From positions 1 through 8,109 of the forward strand of contig CAKUWO010000042.1 of the NCBI GenBank assembly GCA_934699415.1: a stretch of 8,109 bases of DNA. Direction: 5' to 3'. The DNA is from an uncultured Erysipelotrichaceae bacterium (GTDB lineage: Bacteria; Bacillota_I; Bacilli_A; Erysipelotrichales; Erysipelotrichaceae). Every line of letters starts with the position of its first letter. Position 1 is the first letter of the stretch. The position numbers were made by a program, and so were the translations under genes. This document shows, piece by piece, positions 1 to 5,045 of the stretch. The notes beneath the pieces were generated by a model. The model was not told the DNA's origin, did not search any database, and saw only the letters and a list, made by a program, of their open reading frames with translations.

Positions 1-227
1 CTGTATTACCTTATAATGAGTTTAAAAAGAGTGGCAATGGATTCTCATTTACTAATTACAATGCACATGAAATGATGAAAGTTTTACGTTATGCTGAACA
101 TATCTATTTTGATAAGAAAATAGAATGGAATAAGATGATAGATCGAGCAATGAGTATTGATTATTCATGGCATAATAGTGCTTTAAAATACCAAGAAATG
201 TATGATTGGTTAATTGATAATAAATAA
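1..227 (+). CDS. glgA: Glycogen synthase, C-terminal end (5' truncated by window)
   Basis: Only the last 74 codons are present, read in the frame beginning at base 3 and ending at TAA 225-227. The peptide contains GNGFSFTNYNAHEMM, then IEWNKMIDRAM, then DYSWHNSALKYQEMYDWL. These match the closing part of bacterial GT5 ADP-glucose glycogen synthases, where a TGF.F..Y...M block precedes the final W..l...aM..DfSW..SA..Y..lY helix. The enzyme transfers glucose from ADP-glucose to the growing alpha-1,4-glucan in the cytoplasm. The N-terminal catalytic domain and most of the C-terminal Rossmann domain lie outside the window, so completeness cannot be judged. The gene ends against a hairpin terminator shared with the convergent cyclophilin gene. 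Rest of a glg operon, if any, would lie to the left. The family call rests on recognised C-terminal motifs only. Confidence 0.85.
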   Translation, partial: VLPYNEFKKSGNGFSFTNYNAHEMMKVLRYAEHIYFDKKIEWNKMIDRAMSIDYSWHNSALKYQEMYDWLIDNK

Positions 228-256
228 GGGTTTCTCCTAAGAGAAACCCTTTTCTT
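226..256. terminator. Bidirectional intrinsic terminator between glgA and the cyclophilin gene
   Basis: Perfect 11-bp stem AAGGGTTTCTC (226-236) with GAGAAACCCTT (241-251) around a 4-nt CTAA loop. On the plus strand it is followed by TTCTTT; on the minus strand the tail is T-rich but interrupted (TATTTATTA). It begins within the glgA stop codon and lies 4 nt beyond the cyclophilin stop, so it can serve both convergent genes. Confidence 0.9.
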
Positions 257-738
257 TAAATTATTTCAATTGTTTTGATTTTTTGATCTTCATAAGGACG
301 ATCATGATAATCACGTGCTACATTAGCGATTTTATCTACAACTTCAAGTCCACTTGTAAGTTTGCCAAAAGCGGCATATTGACCATCTAAATGTGGTGCA
401 GCTTTATGCATGATAAAGAATTGTGAACCAGCTGAATCAGGATTATAAGCACGAGCCATAGATAAGACACCTTCAGTATGTTTAAGATCATTTTTAATGC
501 CATTAGAAGAGAATTCACCCTTGATTGAGTAACCAGGGCCACCCATACCAGTTCCTTCTGGGCATCCGCCTTGAATCATAAATCCAGGGATTACACGATG
601 GAAGATAAGTCCATCATAGAAATGTTTTTTAACTAATGAAATAAAGTTATCTACAGTAATAGGTGCTACATCTTTGTAAAGTTCTGCTTCCATGATGTCA
701 CCATTTTCCATAGTGATGCGAATCTTTGGGTTTTCCAT
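256..738 (-). CDS. Cyclophilin-type peptidyl-prolyl cis-trans isomerase, cytoplasmic
   Basis: A 160-aa single-domain cyclophilin, the usual size for a bacterial cytosolic form, with no signal peptide. It catalyses cis-trans isomerisation of X-Pro bonds and assists folding. Visible motifs are FHRVIPGFMIQGG (46-58), holding the catalytic Arg48 with Phe53 and Gln56; GSQFFI (104-109) with Phe108; and HLDGQYAAFGKL (116-127). The position equivalent to human CypA Trp121, the main cyclosporin contact, is His116, so weak cyclosporin binding is expected (inference). The ATG start is supported by a GGAGAA ribosome site 6 nt upstream and by a promoter 27 nt upstream. It is a single-gene unit convergent with glgA. 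No residue known to be needed for activity is missing. Confidence 0.95.
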   Translation of the reverse strand: MENPKIRITMENGDIMEAELYKDVAPITVDNFISLVKKHFYDGLIFHRVIPGFMIQGGCPEGTGMGGPGYSIKGEFSSNGIKNDLKHTEGVLSMARAYNPDSAGSQFFIMHKAAPHLDGQYAAFGKLTSGLEVVDKIANVARDYHDRPYEDQKIKTIEII

Positions 739-764
739 AAATATTTCTCCTTTATATCTATTAC

Positions 765-793
765 ATTATAGAAGTTGAAGTGTTTGATTTCTA
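765..793 (-). promoter_or_regulatory. Sigma-A-type promoter of the cyclophilin gene
   Basis: Read on the minus strand: -35 TAGAAA (793-788), a 17-nt spacer, then a perfect -10 TATAAT (770-765). Predicted start is near 758, giving a leader of about 20 nt that carries the GGAGAA ribosome site at 745-750. Confidence 0.7.
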
Positions 794-1142
794 GTAGGAT
801 AAAAATACATAGATTATATACCAATGATAAAGAGTAATTGAATTCAAATACTTAAATTTAGTTCTTAATAAAAGATTGATTAAATGCTTAGAAAGAGTGA
901 TATAAAAAGTGAACTTCCTAAGTTTGCCCAACTTTAGAGGTTCACTACAAAAGTACATTTACACTGTTATATTATCTTAATATTTTAGCTTTGGAAGATT
1001 TCGAAATATTAAAGTATAGGATTAATAACATTAGTTCCTCTTTAGAAATAGCTATTTCTTTATTTCACATTCTTTTTTTATAACTTATTAAAAATATAAA
1101 TAATTTTATAAAAATAAAATAAAACTATAGGCTTTAGTACTG
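794..1142. other. AT-rich stretch without a gene
   Basis: No open frame here has both a start with a ribosome site and recognisable protein content. One plus-strand frame is open from roughly 935 to 1083 but has no start codon and no recognised motif. The only firm structure is the inverted repeat at 908-946; a weaker A/T hairpin lies at 976-1014 (AATATTT pairing with AAATATT). The stretch is downstream of the frameshifted RHH gene on the minus strand and may be the eroded remainder of a lost insertion. Confidence 0.5.
904..946 (-). terminator. Long imperfect inverted repeat; terminator-like on the minus strand
   Basis: Arms of 17 nt, 908-924 and 930-946, enclose a 5-nt TGCCC loop, with 15 of 17 positions paired including one G-T pair. 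Read leftward, the stem is followed by TTTTATAT, the arrangement of an intrinsic terminator. It could end transcripts from the RHH gene about 200 nt upstream. The arms, which end in AGTGAAC and GTTCACT, also resemble two facing insertion-sequence ends, so a mobile-element scar is an alternative. Confidence 0.45.
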
Positions 1143-1330
1143 TTATTGAGATTTTTTATAATCTTCTTTTATAAGATTAATAATATAAGCGTTTATGCTT
1201 TTTTAGTTTTTAAAAACTCTAATAGATCAGCGTCTACTTTTTTACGAAAGCGTAAAGATATAAGTTTGTAAGTTTGTTTGTTAAAAGTGTTTTGATATTC
1301 TTTGTAGTTAAATTCTTTCTTTTCGCTCAT
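1143..1330 (-). pseudogene. Small ribbon-helix-helix protein gene, split by a -1 frameshift
   Basis: From ATG 1330-1328 the frame reads 45 codons (MSEKKEFNYKEYQNTF..., then YKLISLRFRKK, VDADLLEFLKTKKA) and stops at 1195-1193. The ribosome site AAGGAG (1345-1340) lies 9 nt upstream. Shifting by -1 inside the six-A run (plus-strand T 1199-1204) continues as SINAYIINLIKEDYKKSQ to TAA 1145-1143. The joined 62-aa product has the strand-helix-helix order of Arc/CopG-like RHH DNA-binding proteins: beta strand about 21-31, helix A about 33-44, helix B about 45-58. Restoring one A to the run repairs the frame exactly. As it stands the product lacks helix B and should not fold or dimerise. Phage, plasmid or antitoxin ancestry is likely from the family but not shown by neighbours. 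Alternatives are transcriptional slippage restoring the frame, or a sequencing error in the homopolymer. Confidence 0.7.
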
Positions 1331-1379
1331 TTTCTTTTTCTCCTTTTTATAGTAATATAGAAGAGAGGGAGCATATAAC

Positions 1380-1391
1380 TATATAGCTATA
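1380..1391. promoter_or_regulatory. Palindromic site upstream of the RHH gene, possible operator
   Basis: ATATAGCTATAT is a perfect 12-bp palindrome, directly preceded by the related half ATAACT, so that ACTATAT and GCTATAT lie in tandem. It is about 50 bp upstream of the RHH start codon. RHH proteins often repress their own genes by binding short palindromes or repeats, so an operator role is plausible. In such AT-rich DNA chance is a real alternative. Confidence 0.25.
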
Positions 1392-1394
1392 TTG

Positions 1395-1526
1395 TTATTT
1401 CTTGGAGCGTTTGTCGACTTCGCTCTGGTTTTGGGGCTTTGACTCTTTTTTAGCTTTAAAAGTAAATGTTACTTTAAAGCTTGAGAGTTCAAAGTCTTTT
1501 TTTGTTGGAAGTTCAAAAACTATCTT
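1395..1526 (-). pseudogene. Possible gene remnant upstream of the RHH gene, unrecognised
   Basis: An open minus-strand frame of 43 codons ends at TAA 1397-1395. It reads KIVFELPTKKDFELSSF, then KVTFTFKAKKESKP, then QNQSEVDKRSKK. It has no ATG, GTG or TTG start, and an in-frame TAG (1529-1527) bounds it upstream. The basic, Lys/Ser-rich tail resembles a real protein C-terminus, and the frame ends 65 bp before the RHH start on the same strand, as an upstream operon partner would. It also overlaps the hairpin at 1435-1503, which could create open reading by chance. I do not recognise a family. The opposite-strand frame over the same DNA (1402-1590) starts with TTG, lacks a ribosome site and looks spurious. 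Confidence 0.25.
1435..1503 (+). repeat. Long two-part hairpin followed by seven Ts
   Basis: Inner arms AGCTTTAAAAGTAA (1452-1465) and TTACTTTAAAGCT (1469-1481) pair with one bulge around an ATG loop. Outer arms GGCTTTGACTCT (1435-1446) and AGAGTTCAAAGTC (1484-1496) pair imperfectly. Seven Ts follow at 1497-1503. The shape fits a rightward terminator or a foldback element, yet no plus-strand gene ends here. Confidence 0.45.
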
Positions 1527-1620
1527 CTATATAAATTACTTTTATAAGATAAAGTATCTTAAATTAATTAATATAATCTACCAATTATGATAAATTACAT
1601 TATTTTAAATGTAAAACATA

Positions 1621-1647
1621 ATAAAAAGGAGTATTGTTATACTCCTT
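1621..1647 (-). terminator. Intrinsic terminator of tRNA-Leu
   Basis: Perfect 9-bp stem AAGGAGTAT (1626-1634) with ATACTCCTT (1639-1647) around TGTT. Read on the minus strand it follows the tRNA CCA end by 13 nt and runs into TTTTTATTAT. Confidence 0.85.
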
Positions 1648-1660
1648 AAATTTTGTTATT

Positions 1661-1745
1661 TGGTGCGGTTAGCAAGACTCGAACTTGTATGAGTTGCCTC
1701 ACTAGCGCCTGAAGCTAGCGCGTCTACCAATTCCGCCATAACCGC
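1661..1745 (-). tRNA. tRNA-Leu, anticodon CAG
   Basis: The 85-nt minus-strand gene folds as a class II tRNA. The acceptor arm GCGGTTA pairs with TAACCGC, and the D arm carries GGCGGAATTGGTAGACGC. The anticodon stem CTAGC/GCTAG holds the loop TTCAGGC, giving anticodon CAG (reads CUG). A long variable arm (TGAGGCAACTCA) and the T arm with GTTCGAGTC follow. The 3' CCA is encoded. It is flanked by its own promoter and terminator, so it is transcribed singly. CUG is a minor Leu codon in AT-rich genomes, so this is probably a low-demand isoacceptor. The 3' half faces the degraded region to the left; I see no copy of the tRNA end there that would mark an attachment-site duplication. Confidence 0.95.
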
Positions 1746-1757
1746 ATGTATAAAAAT

Positions 1758-1763
1758 ATTATA
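1758..1763 (-). promoter_or_regulatory. -10 box of the tRNA-Leu promoter
   Basis: A perfect TATAAT on the minus strand (1763-1758) places the predicted start near 1751, 6 nt before the tRNA 5' end. The -35 is weak; TTGCAT (1784-1779) at a short 15-nt spacing is the best candidate. Confidence 0.55.
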
Positions 1764-1837
1764 AAAAAAGCCTTAAAAATGCAAGCTACCCGTACATTCT
1801 TATTAAAGTGGTGATATGATATTGATTTATAGGAATA

Positions 1838-1843
1838 TATAAT
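1838..1843 (+). promoter_or_regulatory. -10 box of the ltaE promoter
   Basis: TATAAT at 1838-1843 predicts a start near 1850, about 20 nt before the ltaE ATG, leaving room for the GGAGG ribosome site. No good -35 lies 16-18 bp upstream, so the promoter is weak or relies on other contacts. Confidence 0.45.
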
Positions 1844-1869
1844 ATTTAAGTATATTGGAGGAAAAACCG

Positions 1870-2904
1870 ATGATTTCTTTTGAAAATGATTATCTTGAAG
1901 GAGCTCACCCAGCGATTCTTAAAAGATTGATTACAACTAATTTTGAACAACACCCTGGTTATGGAAGTGATAACTATTGTAAAAGTGCTACTGAAAAGAT
2001 TCTTAAAGAATGCGATACCGATGGGGCTGTTTATTATTTAACAGGGGGTACACAAACTAATCAGATTTTACTTGATGCTATTACTAAGTCATATGAAGGA
2101 ATTATTGCTCCAAGTAGTGGCCATATTGCAACACATGAGGCAGGAGCTATTGAATATACTGGGCATAAGATTTTAGAAGTCCCTTCATATGATGGTAAGT
2201 TAAAAGCTAAAGATGTTAAGTCATATTGTGATCGTTTTTATGATGATAAGAGTCATATGCATATGGTTTATCCTGGCGTTGTTTTCTTAACTTTCCCAAC
2301 TGAATTAGGTACTTTATATACTAAAGAAGAGCTTGTTGAAATTCGCGAAGTTGCTGATGAATATGGTTTAAGAGTGTATCTTGACGGTGCTCGTTTAGCT
2401 TATGGCTTAATGGCTGAAGGTAATAATGTAACTCTTAAAGATATTGCAAGTTTAGTAGACCTTTTCTATATCGGTGGCACTAAAGTTGGTTGTCTATATG
2501 GTGAAGCTGCTGTTTTCCCAAATAAGGAAAATGTTCCTCCATACTTTTCCAATTTCATTAAGAAACATGGTGCTTTAAATGCTAAGGGCAGAATCTTAGG
2601 TTTACAATTTGATACTTTATTTACTGATAATCTTTATTATGAAATTGGTAAATATGCTGATCGTTTAGCAATTGTGATTAATAAAGCTTTCGTAAAAAAT
2701 GGCTATAAGATGTTTGTTGAGTCACAAACAAATCAACAATTTGTTATATTAGATAATGAAGAAGCAGAAAGATTAGCACAAGAATTTGCTTTTACTTTCT
2801 GGGAAAAATTAGATGAAAATCATACAGTTTATCGTTTTGTAACCGATTGGGCTACAAAAGAAGAAAATGTATTAAAACTTATCAAGACATTAAGCAATAA
2901 ATAA
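1870..2904 (+). CDS. ltaE: Low-specificity L-threonine aldolase (PLP enzyme)
   Basis: A 344-aa fold-type-I PLP enzyme of the beta-eliminating lyase/threonine aldolase family, full length for the family. It cleaves L-threonine or L-allo-threonine to glycine and acetaldehyde in the cytosol. Visible features are GSDNY (32-36) near the N-terminus; the cofactor loop GGTQTN (59-64); SSGHIATHEAGA (82-93), with a histidine that stacks on the PLP ring; LDGARL (171-176), whose Asp172 contacts the pyridine nitrogen; and the Schiff-base lysine Lys205 in IGGTKVG. The ATG at 1870 is chosen over the in-frame TTG at 1855 because GGAGG (1857-1861) lies 8 nt before it and overlaps the TTG start. No terminator follows: the stop codon abuts the trkH remnant, suggesting a recombination or deletion joint. 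It is divergent from tRNA-Leu. Confidence 0.93.
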   Translation: MISFENDYLEGAHPAILKRLITTNFEQHPGYGSDNYCKSATEKILKECDTDGAVYYLTGGTQTNQILLDAITKSYEGIIAPSSGHIATHEAGAIEYTGHKILEVPSYDGKLKAKDVKSYCDRFYDDKSHMHMVYPGVVFLTFPTELGTLYTKEELVEIREVADEYGLRVYLDGARLAYGLMAEGNNVTLKDIASLVDLFYIGGTKVGCLYGEAAVFPNKENVPPYFSNFIKKHGALNAKGRILGLQFDTLFTDNLYYEIGKYADRLAIVINKAFVKNGYKMFVESQTNQQFVILDNEEAERLAQEFAFTFWEKLDENHTVYRFVTDWATKEENVLKLIKTLSNK

Positions 2905-3313
2905 AGCATTTGTATTAGAGAAAAAATATTTTTAATGTTTAAAGCAATGCTTAGTGAAGTTGCTTGTTTTATTCATCCTCATAAAGTAAAAAAATTGAGA
3001 TGGATGGTGAAGTAGCTATAAAGAAACGATTCGTTCAGTTACAATATACCTTTGTACTTATTTTTTCATCTATATCATATCTTTATTAATTGTTGCTTTA
3101 GATGACTTTGATATGACAACTAATTTCACATCGATTGCCGCTACATTTAGGATTATCACTTGCTGGGCCATGTGGCAATTTCTCTATCTTTTCGCCTTTG
3201 TCAAAGTTATTGAAGATTCTAATGAAGTATTATTGAGCGATTATAAAATGATATTTGATAGTTAAGAAAATCATCATTTGATGAAAGTTTTGGCGGGTAG
3301 ATTATATCGACAC
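2905..3313 (+). pseudogene. trkH: Decayed 3' part of a TrkH-type potassium transporter gene
   Basis: TrkH-like peptides appear in order but in changing frames. 2905 onward gives IFLMFKAML and FIHPHKVKKL; 3000 onward gives MDGEVAIKK; 3029 onward gives IRSVTIYL, a hydrophobic segment, and ALDDFDMTTNFTSIAATF; 3150 onward gives LAGPCGNFSIFSPLSKL; 3281 onward gives LAGRL. In intact TrkH proteins these blocks form the last pore-loop repeat of the K+ channel subunit in the membrane. Two breaks (about 2999 and 3026) fit loss of one A from an A-run. The third removes the expected NNIGPG filter-loop segment between TAATF-like and GL residues. The fourth lies in about 60 nt of unmatched sequence at 3220-3280. 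No upstream two-thirds of the gene and no trkA partner is present. A 36-codon tail runs on to TAG 3389-3391 without recognisable TrkH features. The family match is by recognised motifs, not alignment. Confidence 0.82.
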
Positions 3314-3461
3314 AAAAGGTATAAGCGAGAATTGTTATGTCAATCATTTATTTATATATCAATTAGCGCTATATCGTATCTGGCATTTTAGTATCATTGC
3401 TTTGCTAAAGAGAATATAACAATCTTTTAGCAAATTATTAATTGTTATCGCTTACATTTTT
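3314..3461 (+). promoter_or_regulatory. Structured intergenic RNA region upstream of the purine permease
   Basis: An 11-bp hairpin pairs 3401-3411 (TTTGCTAAAGA) with 3423-3434 (one bulged base). Its loop sequence ATAACAAT (3416-3423) is exactly complementary to ATTGTTAT (3441-3448), so the loop could form a pseudoknot or an alternative helix. A possible promoter, TTGTTA (3332-3337), 17 nt, TATATC (3355-3360), lies upstream, and a terminator hairpin follows. This is the order expected of a leader regulator, but the purine-riboswitch core is not recognisable. Alternatively, it is the tail of the trkH remnant. Confidence 0.3.
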
Positions 3462-3517
3462 AAAGAGGGATAAATAATTGTTGCTTTTTTAACAAATATC
3501 CCTCTTTGATGTCTTTT
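3462..3517 (+). terminator. Intrinsic terminator or attenuator upstream of pbuG
   Basis: Perfect 11-bp stem AAAGAGGGATA (3462-3472) with TATCCCTCTTT (3497-3507); inside it TTGTT (3478-3482) can pair with AACAA (3491-3495). A run of five Ts follows at 3513-3517 after a 5-nt gap, so the U-tract is not ideal. It may end transcription from the trkH region or act as an attenuator for the permease. Confidence 0.6.
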
Positions 3518-3544
3518 TGATGTTCTTTTTAGAAATAAATCATA

Positions 3545-3599
3545 TATAATACTGTTGTCTCATCTTTCTGTACCTATTGCAGAAAGTTTTTGTTTTTTT
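3545..3599 (+). promoter_or_regulatory. pbuG promoter -10 and attenuator-like leader hairpin
   Basis: TATAAT (3545-3550) predicts a start near 3557; no convincing -35 is seen. About 7 nt into the RNA, CTTTCTG (3564-3570) pairs with CAGAAAG (3580-3586), followed by TTTTTG and seven Ts (3587-3599). The ribosome site AAAGGGG (3604-3610) begins 5 nt later. A promoter-proximal terminator right before the ribosome site suggests attenuation, with an unknown controlling signal. Confidence 0.55.
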
Positions 3600-3616
3600 G
3601 GCGAAAGGGGAAAACT

Positions 3617-4984
3617 ATGTTCGAAAAACAATTCAAATTGAAGGAACATCACACTTCTGTAAAGGTTGAATTACTTGCTGGTCTTACAACCTTTATGACA
3701 ATGGCTTACATCTTAGCCCTCAATCCATCAATCTTAGTTGCATCAGGAATGGATAAAGGTGCAATCTTTACAGCAACAGCTCTTGCAAGTGCTATTGCTT
3801 GTATCTGCATGGCATTATTTTCTAACTTACCATTCGCATTAAGTGCTGGTCTTGGCTTAAATGCTTACTTTGCTTATACCGTATGCGGTCAATATGGTTA
3901 TAGCTGGAATGTTGCTTTAACTGCTGTATTTGTTGAAGGCCTTATCTTCATCATAATGTCGCTTACTAATGTTCGTGAAGCAATCTTCAATGCTATTCCT
4001 AAGTCTCTTAAAACTGCTGTATCTGTTGGTATTGGTTTCTTTATTACTTTCATCGGTTTACAAAACGCTCATATCATTGTTGATTCCTCAACTCTTGTAG
4101 GTTTATTCTCATTCAAAGCATCTTTTGCAAACGGTACTTTCAGTACTGAAGGTATTACTATCCTCTTAACTTTATTTGGTGTTATTGCAACTGTCTTCAT
4201 GTTAGTTAAGGGTGTTAAGGGTTATATGCTTTATGGTATGTTACTCACTTGGGCACTTGGTGTTATTTGCCAGTTATGTGGTTTATATGTACCTAACCCT
4301 GAAACAGGTTTCTATTCATTAATTCCATCTGCAATTGTATCTATGCCTTCTTCTTTATCTCCAACATTATTCCAATTTGATTTTACTGCTATTATCGAAC
4401 ATCCATTTGATTTCATCGTTGTTGTATTTGCTTTCTTATTCGTTGATGTATTCGATACATTAGGAACTTTAATTGGTTGTGCTTCTAAAGCTAATCTTCT
4501 TGATGAAGAAGGTAAGCTTGAAGGCATCAAAGGTGCTCTTTTAGCAGATGCTGTTGGTACTTGTGTTGGTGCTTGCCTTGGTACATCAACAATCACTACT
4601 TTCGTTGAATCATCATCAGGTATTTCTGAAGGTGGTAAAACAGGCTTAACTGCTGTTACTGTTGGTGTATTATTCTTACTCTCACTCTTCTTATCTCCAT
4701 TATTCTTAACTATCCCATCATTTGCTACAGCTCCTGCATTAATCGTTGTTGGTTTCTTAATGATGCAACAGGTTGCTAATATTGATTGGAATGATATCGT
4801 TGAAGCAGTTCCATGCTTTGTATGCATCACTATGATGGGCTTTGCATATTCTATTTCTGAAGGTATCTCATTTGGTGTTATGTCTTATGTTTTATTACAT
4901 ATTCTTACAGGTAAAACTAAAGATATGTCTCCATTAATGGTAGTACTTGCTATCTTATTTGTTCTCAAGTACGTTTTAATCTAA
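3617..4984 (+). CDS. pbuG: AzgA/PbuG-type purine (guanine/hypoxanthine or adenine) permease
   Basis: A 455-aa polytopic membrane protein of the NCS2-related AzgA family, normal in length, that imports purine bases by proton symport. Family marks are the N-terminal GLTTFMTMAYILALNPSIL block; LSAGLGLNAYFAYTV; FLFVDVFDTLGTLIG, the acidic segment in the substrate site; and LLADAVGTCVGACLGTSTITTF, followed by VESSSGISEGGKTGLTA. About a dozen hydrophobic segments are evident. The ATG at 3617 is chosen over an in-frame TTG at 3590: AAAGGGG lies 6 nt upstream of the ATG, while the TTG sits in the T-run of a hairpin. Sequence alone does not separate guanine/hypoxanthine (PbuG-like) from adenine (PbuO-like) specificity, so the symbol is family level. 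By eye it uses more ATC and TTC codons than the genes downstream, which may reflect higher expression. Its 3' end is close to the hairpin at 5013. Confidence 0.9.
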   Translation: MFEKQFKLKEHHTSVKVELLAGLTTFMTMAYILALNPSILVASGMDKGAIFTATALASAIACICMALFSNLPFALSAGLGLNAYFAYTVCGQYGYSWNVALTAVFVEGLIFIIMSLTNVREAIFNAIPKSLKTAVSVGIGFFITFIGLQNAHIIVDSSTLVGLFSFKASFANGTFSTEGITILLTLFGVIATVFMLVKGVKGYMLYGMLLTWALGVICQLCGLYVPNPETGFYSLIPSAIVSMPSSLSPTLFQFDFTAIIEHPFDFIVVVFAFLFVDVFDTLGTLIGCASKANLLDEEGKLEGIKGALLADAVGTCVGACLGTSTITTFVESSSGISEGGKTGLTAVTVGVLFLLSLFLSPLFLTIPSFATAPALIVVGFLMMQQVANIDWNDIVEAVPCFVCITMMGFAYSISEGISFGVMSYVLLHILTGKTKDMSPLMVVLAILFVLKYVLI

Positions 4985-4987
4985 TAG

Positions 4988-5017
4988 TTGTCGATAATTA
5001 AATAATAAGAGTAAAAT
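4988..5017 (+). promoter_or_regulatory. Candidate promoter for a leaderless RNA methyltransferase mRNA
   Basis: -35-like TTGTCG (4988-4993), 18 nt, then TAAAAT (5012-5017), one base off the -10 consensus. Standard spacing puts the start at 5024, the A of the ATG. No usable ribosome site precedes this ATG: AGGGA is only 1 nt away, and AAGAG (5007-5011) is 12 nt away. Confidence 0.4.
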
Positions 5018-5045
5018 AGGGACATGAAATGTCCCTATTTTAATA
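5013..5045 (+). terminator. Terminator hairpin that contains the next gene's start codon
   Basis: Perfect 13-bp stem AAAATAGGGACAT (5013-5025) with ATGTCCCTATTTT (5029-5041) around a 3-nt GAA loop, ending in TTTT then AATATTT. It lies about 30 nt after pbuG and fits its terminator. The ATG at 5024-5026 occupies the top of the 5' arm and the first loop base, and the 3' arm encodes codons 2-6 of the methyltransferase. Confidence 0.75.

Noticed and set aside
1402..1590. 62-codon plus-strand open frame
   Set aside because: TTG start without a ribosome site, running over a hairpin and AT-rich spacer; no recognisable protein features.
1000..1760. Attachment-site repeat of the tRNA-Leu 3' end
   Set aside because: No second copy of the terminal tRNA sequence was seen in the flanking region.
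1855..1869. TTG start giving a 5-residue extension of threonine aldolase
   Set aside because: The TTG overlaps the GGAGG ribosome site that correctly serves the ATG at 1870.
3029..3265. 78-codon hydrophobic frame as a possible small membrane protein or toxin
   Set aside because: No start codon at its beginning, and its sequence fits TrkH only when joined to pieces in other frames on both sides.
3590..3616. TTG start giving a 9-residue extension of the purine permease
   Set aside because: It lies in the T-run of the leader hairpin, while the ATG at 3617 has a well-spaced AAAGGGG site.
3330..3616. Classical purine riboswitch before the permease
   Set aside because: The characteristic three-way junction loop motifs and P1 pairing could not be found by eye.
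4312..4830. 172-codon minus-strand open frame inside pbuG
   Set aside because: Entirely antisense to conserved AzgA-family motifs, low-complexity composition and no independent start signals; a shadow of the permease codon pattern.
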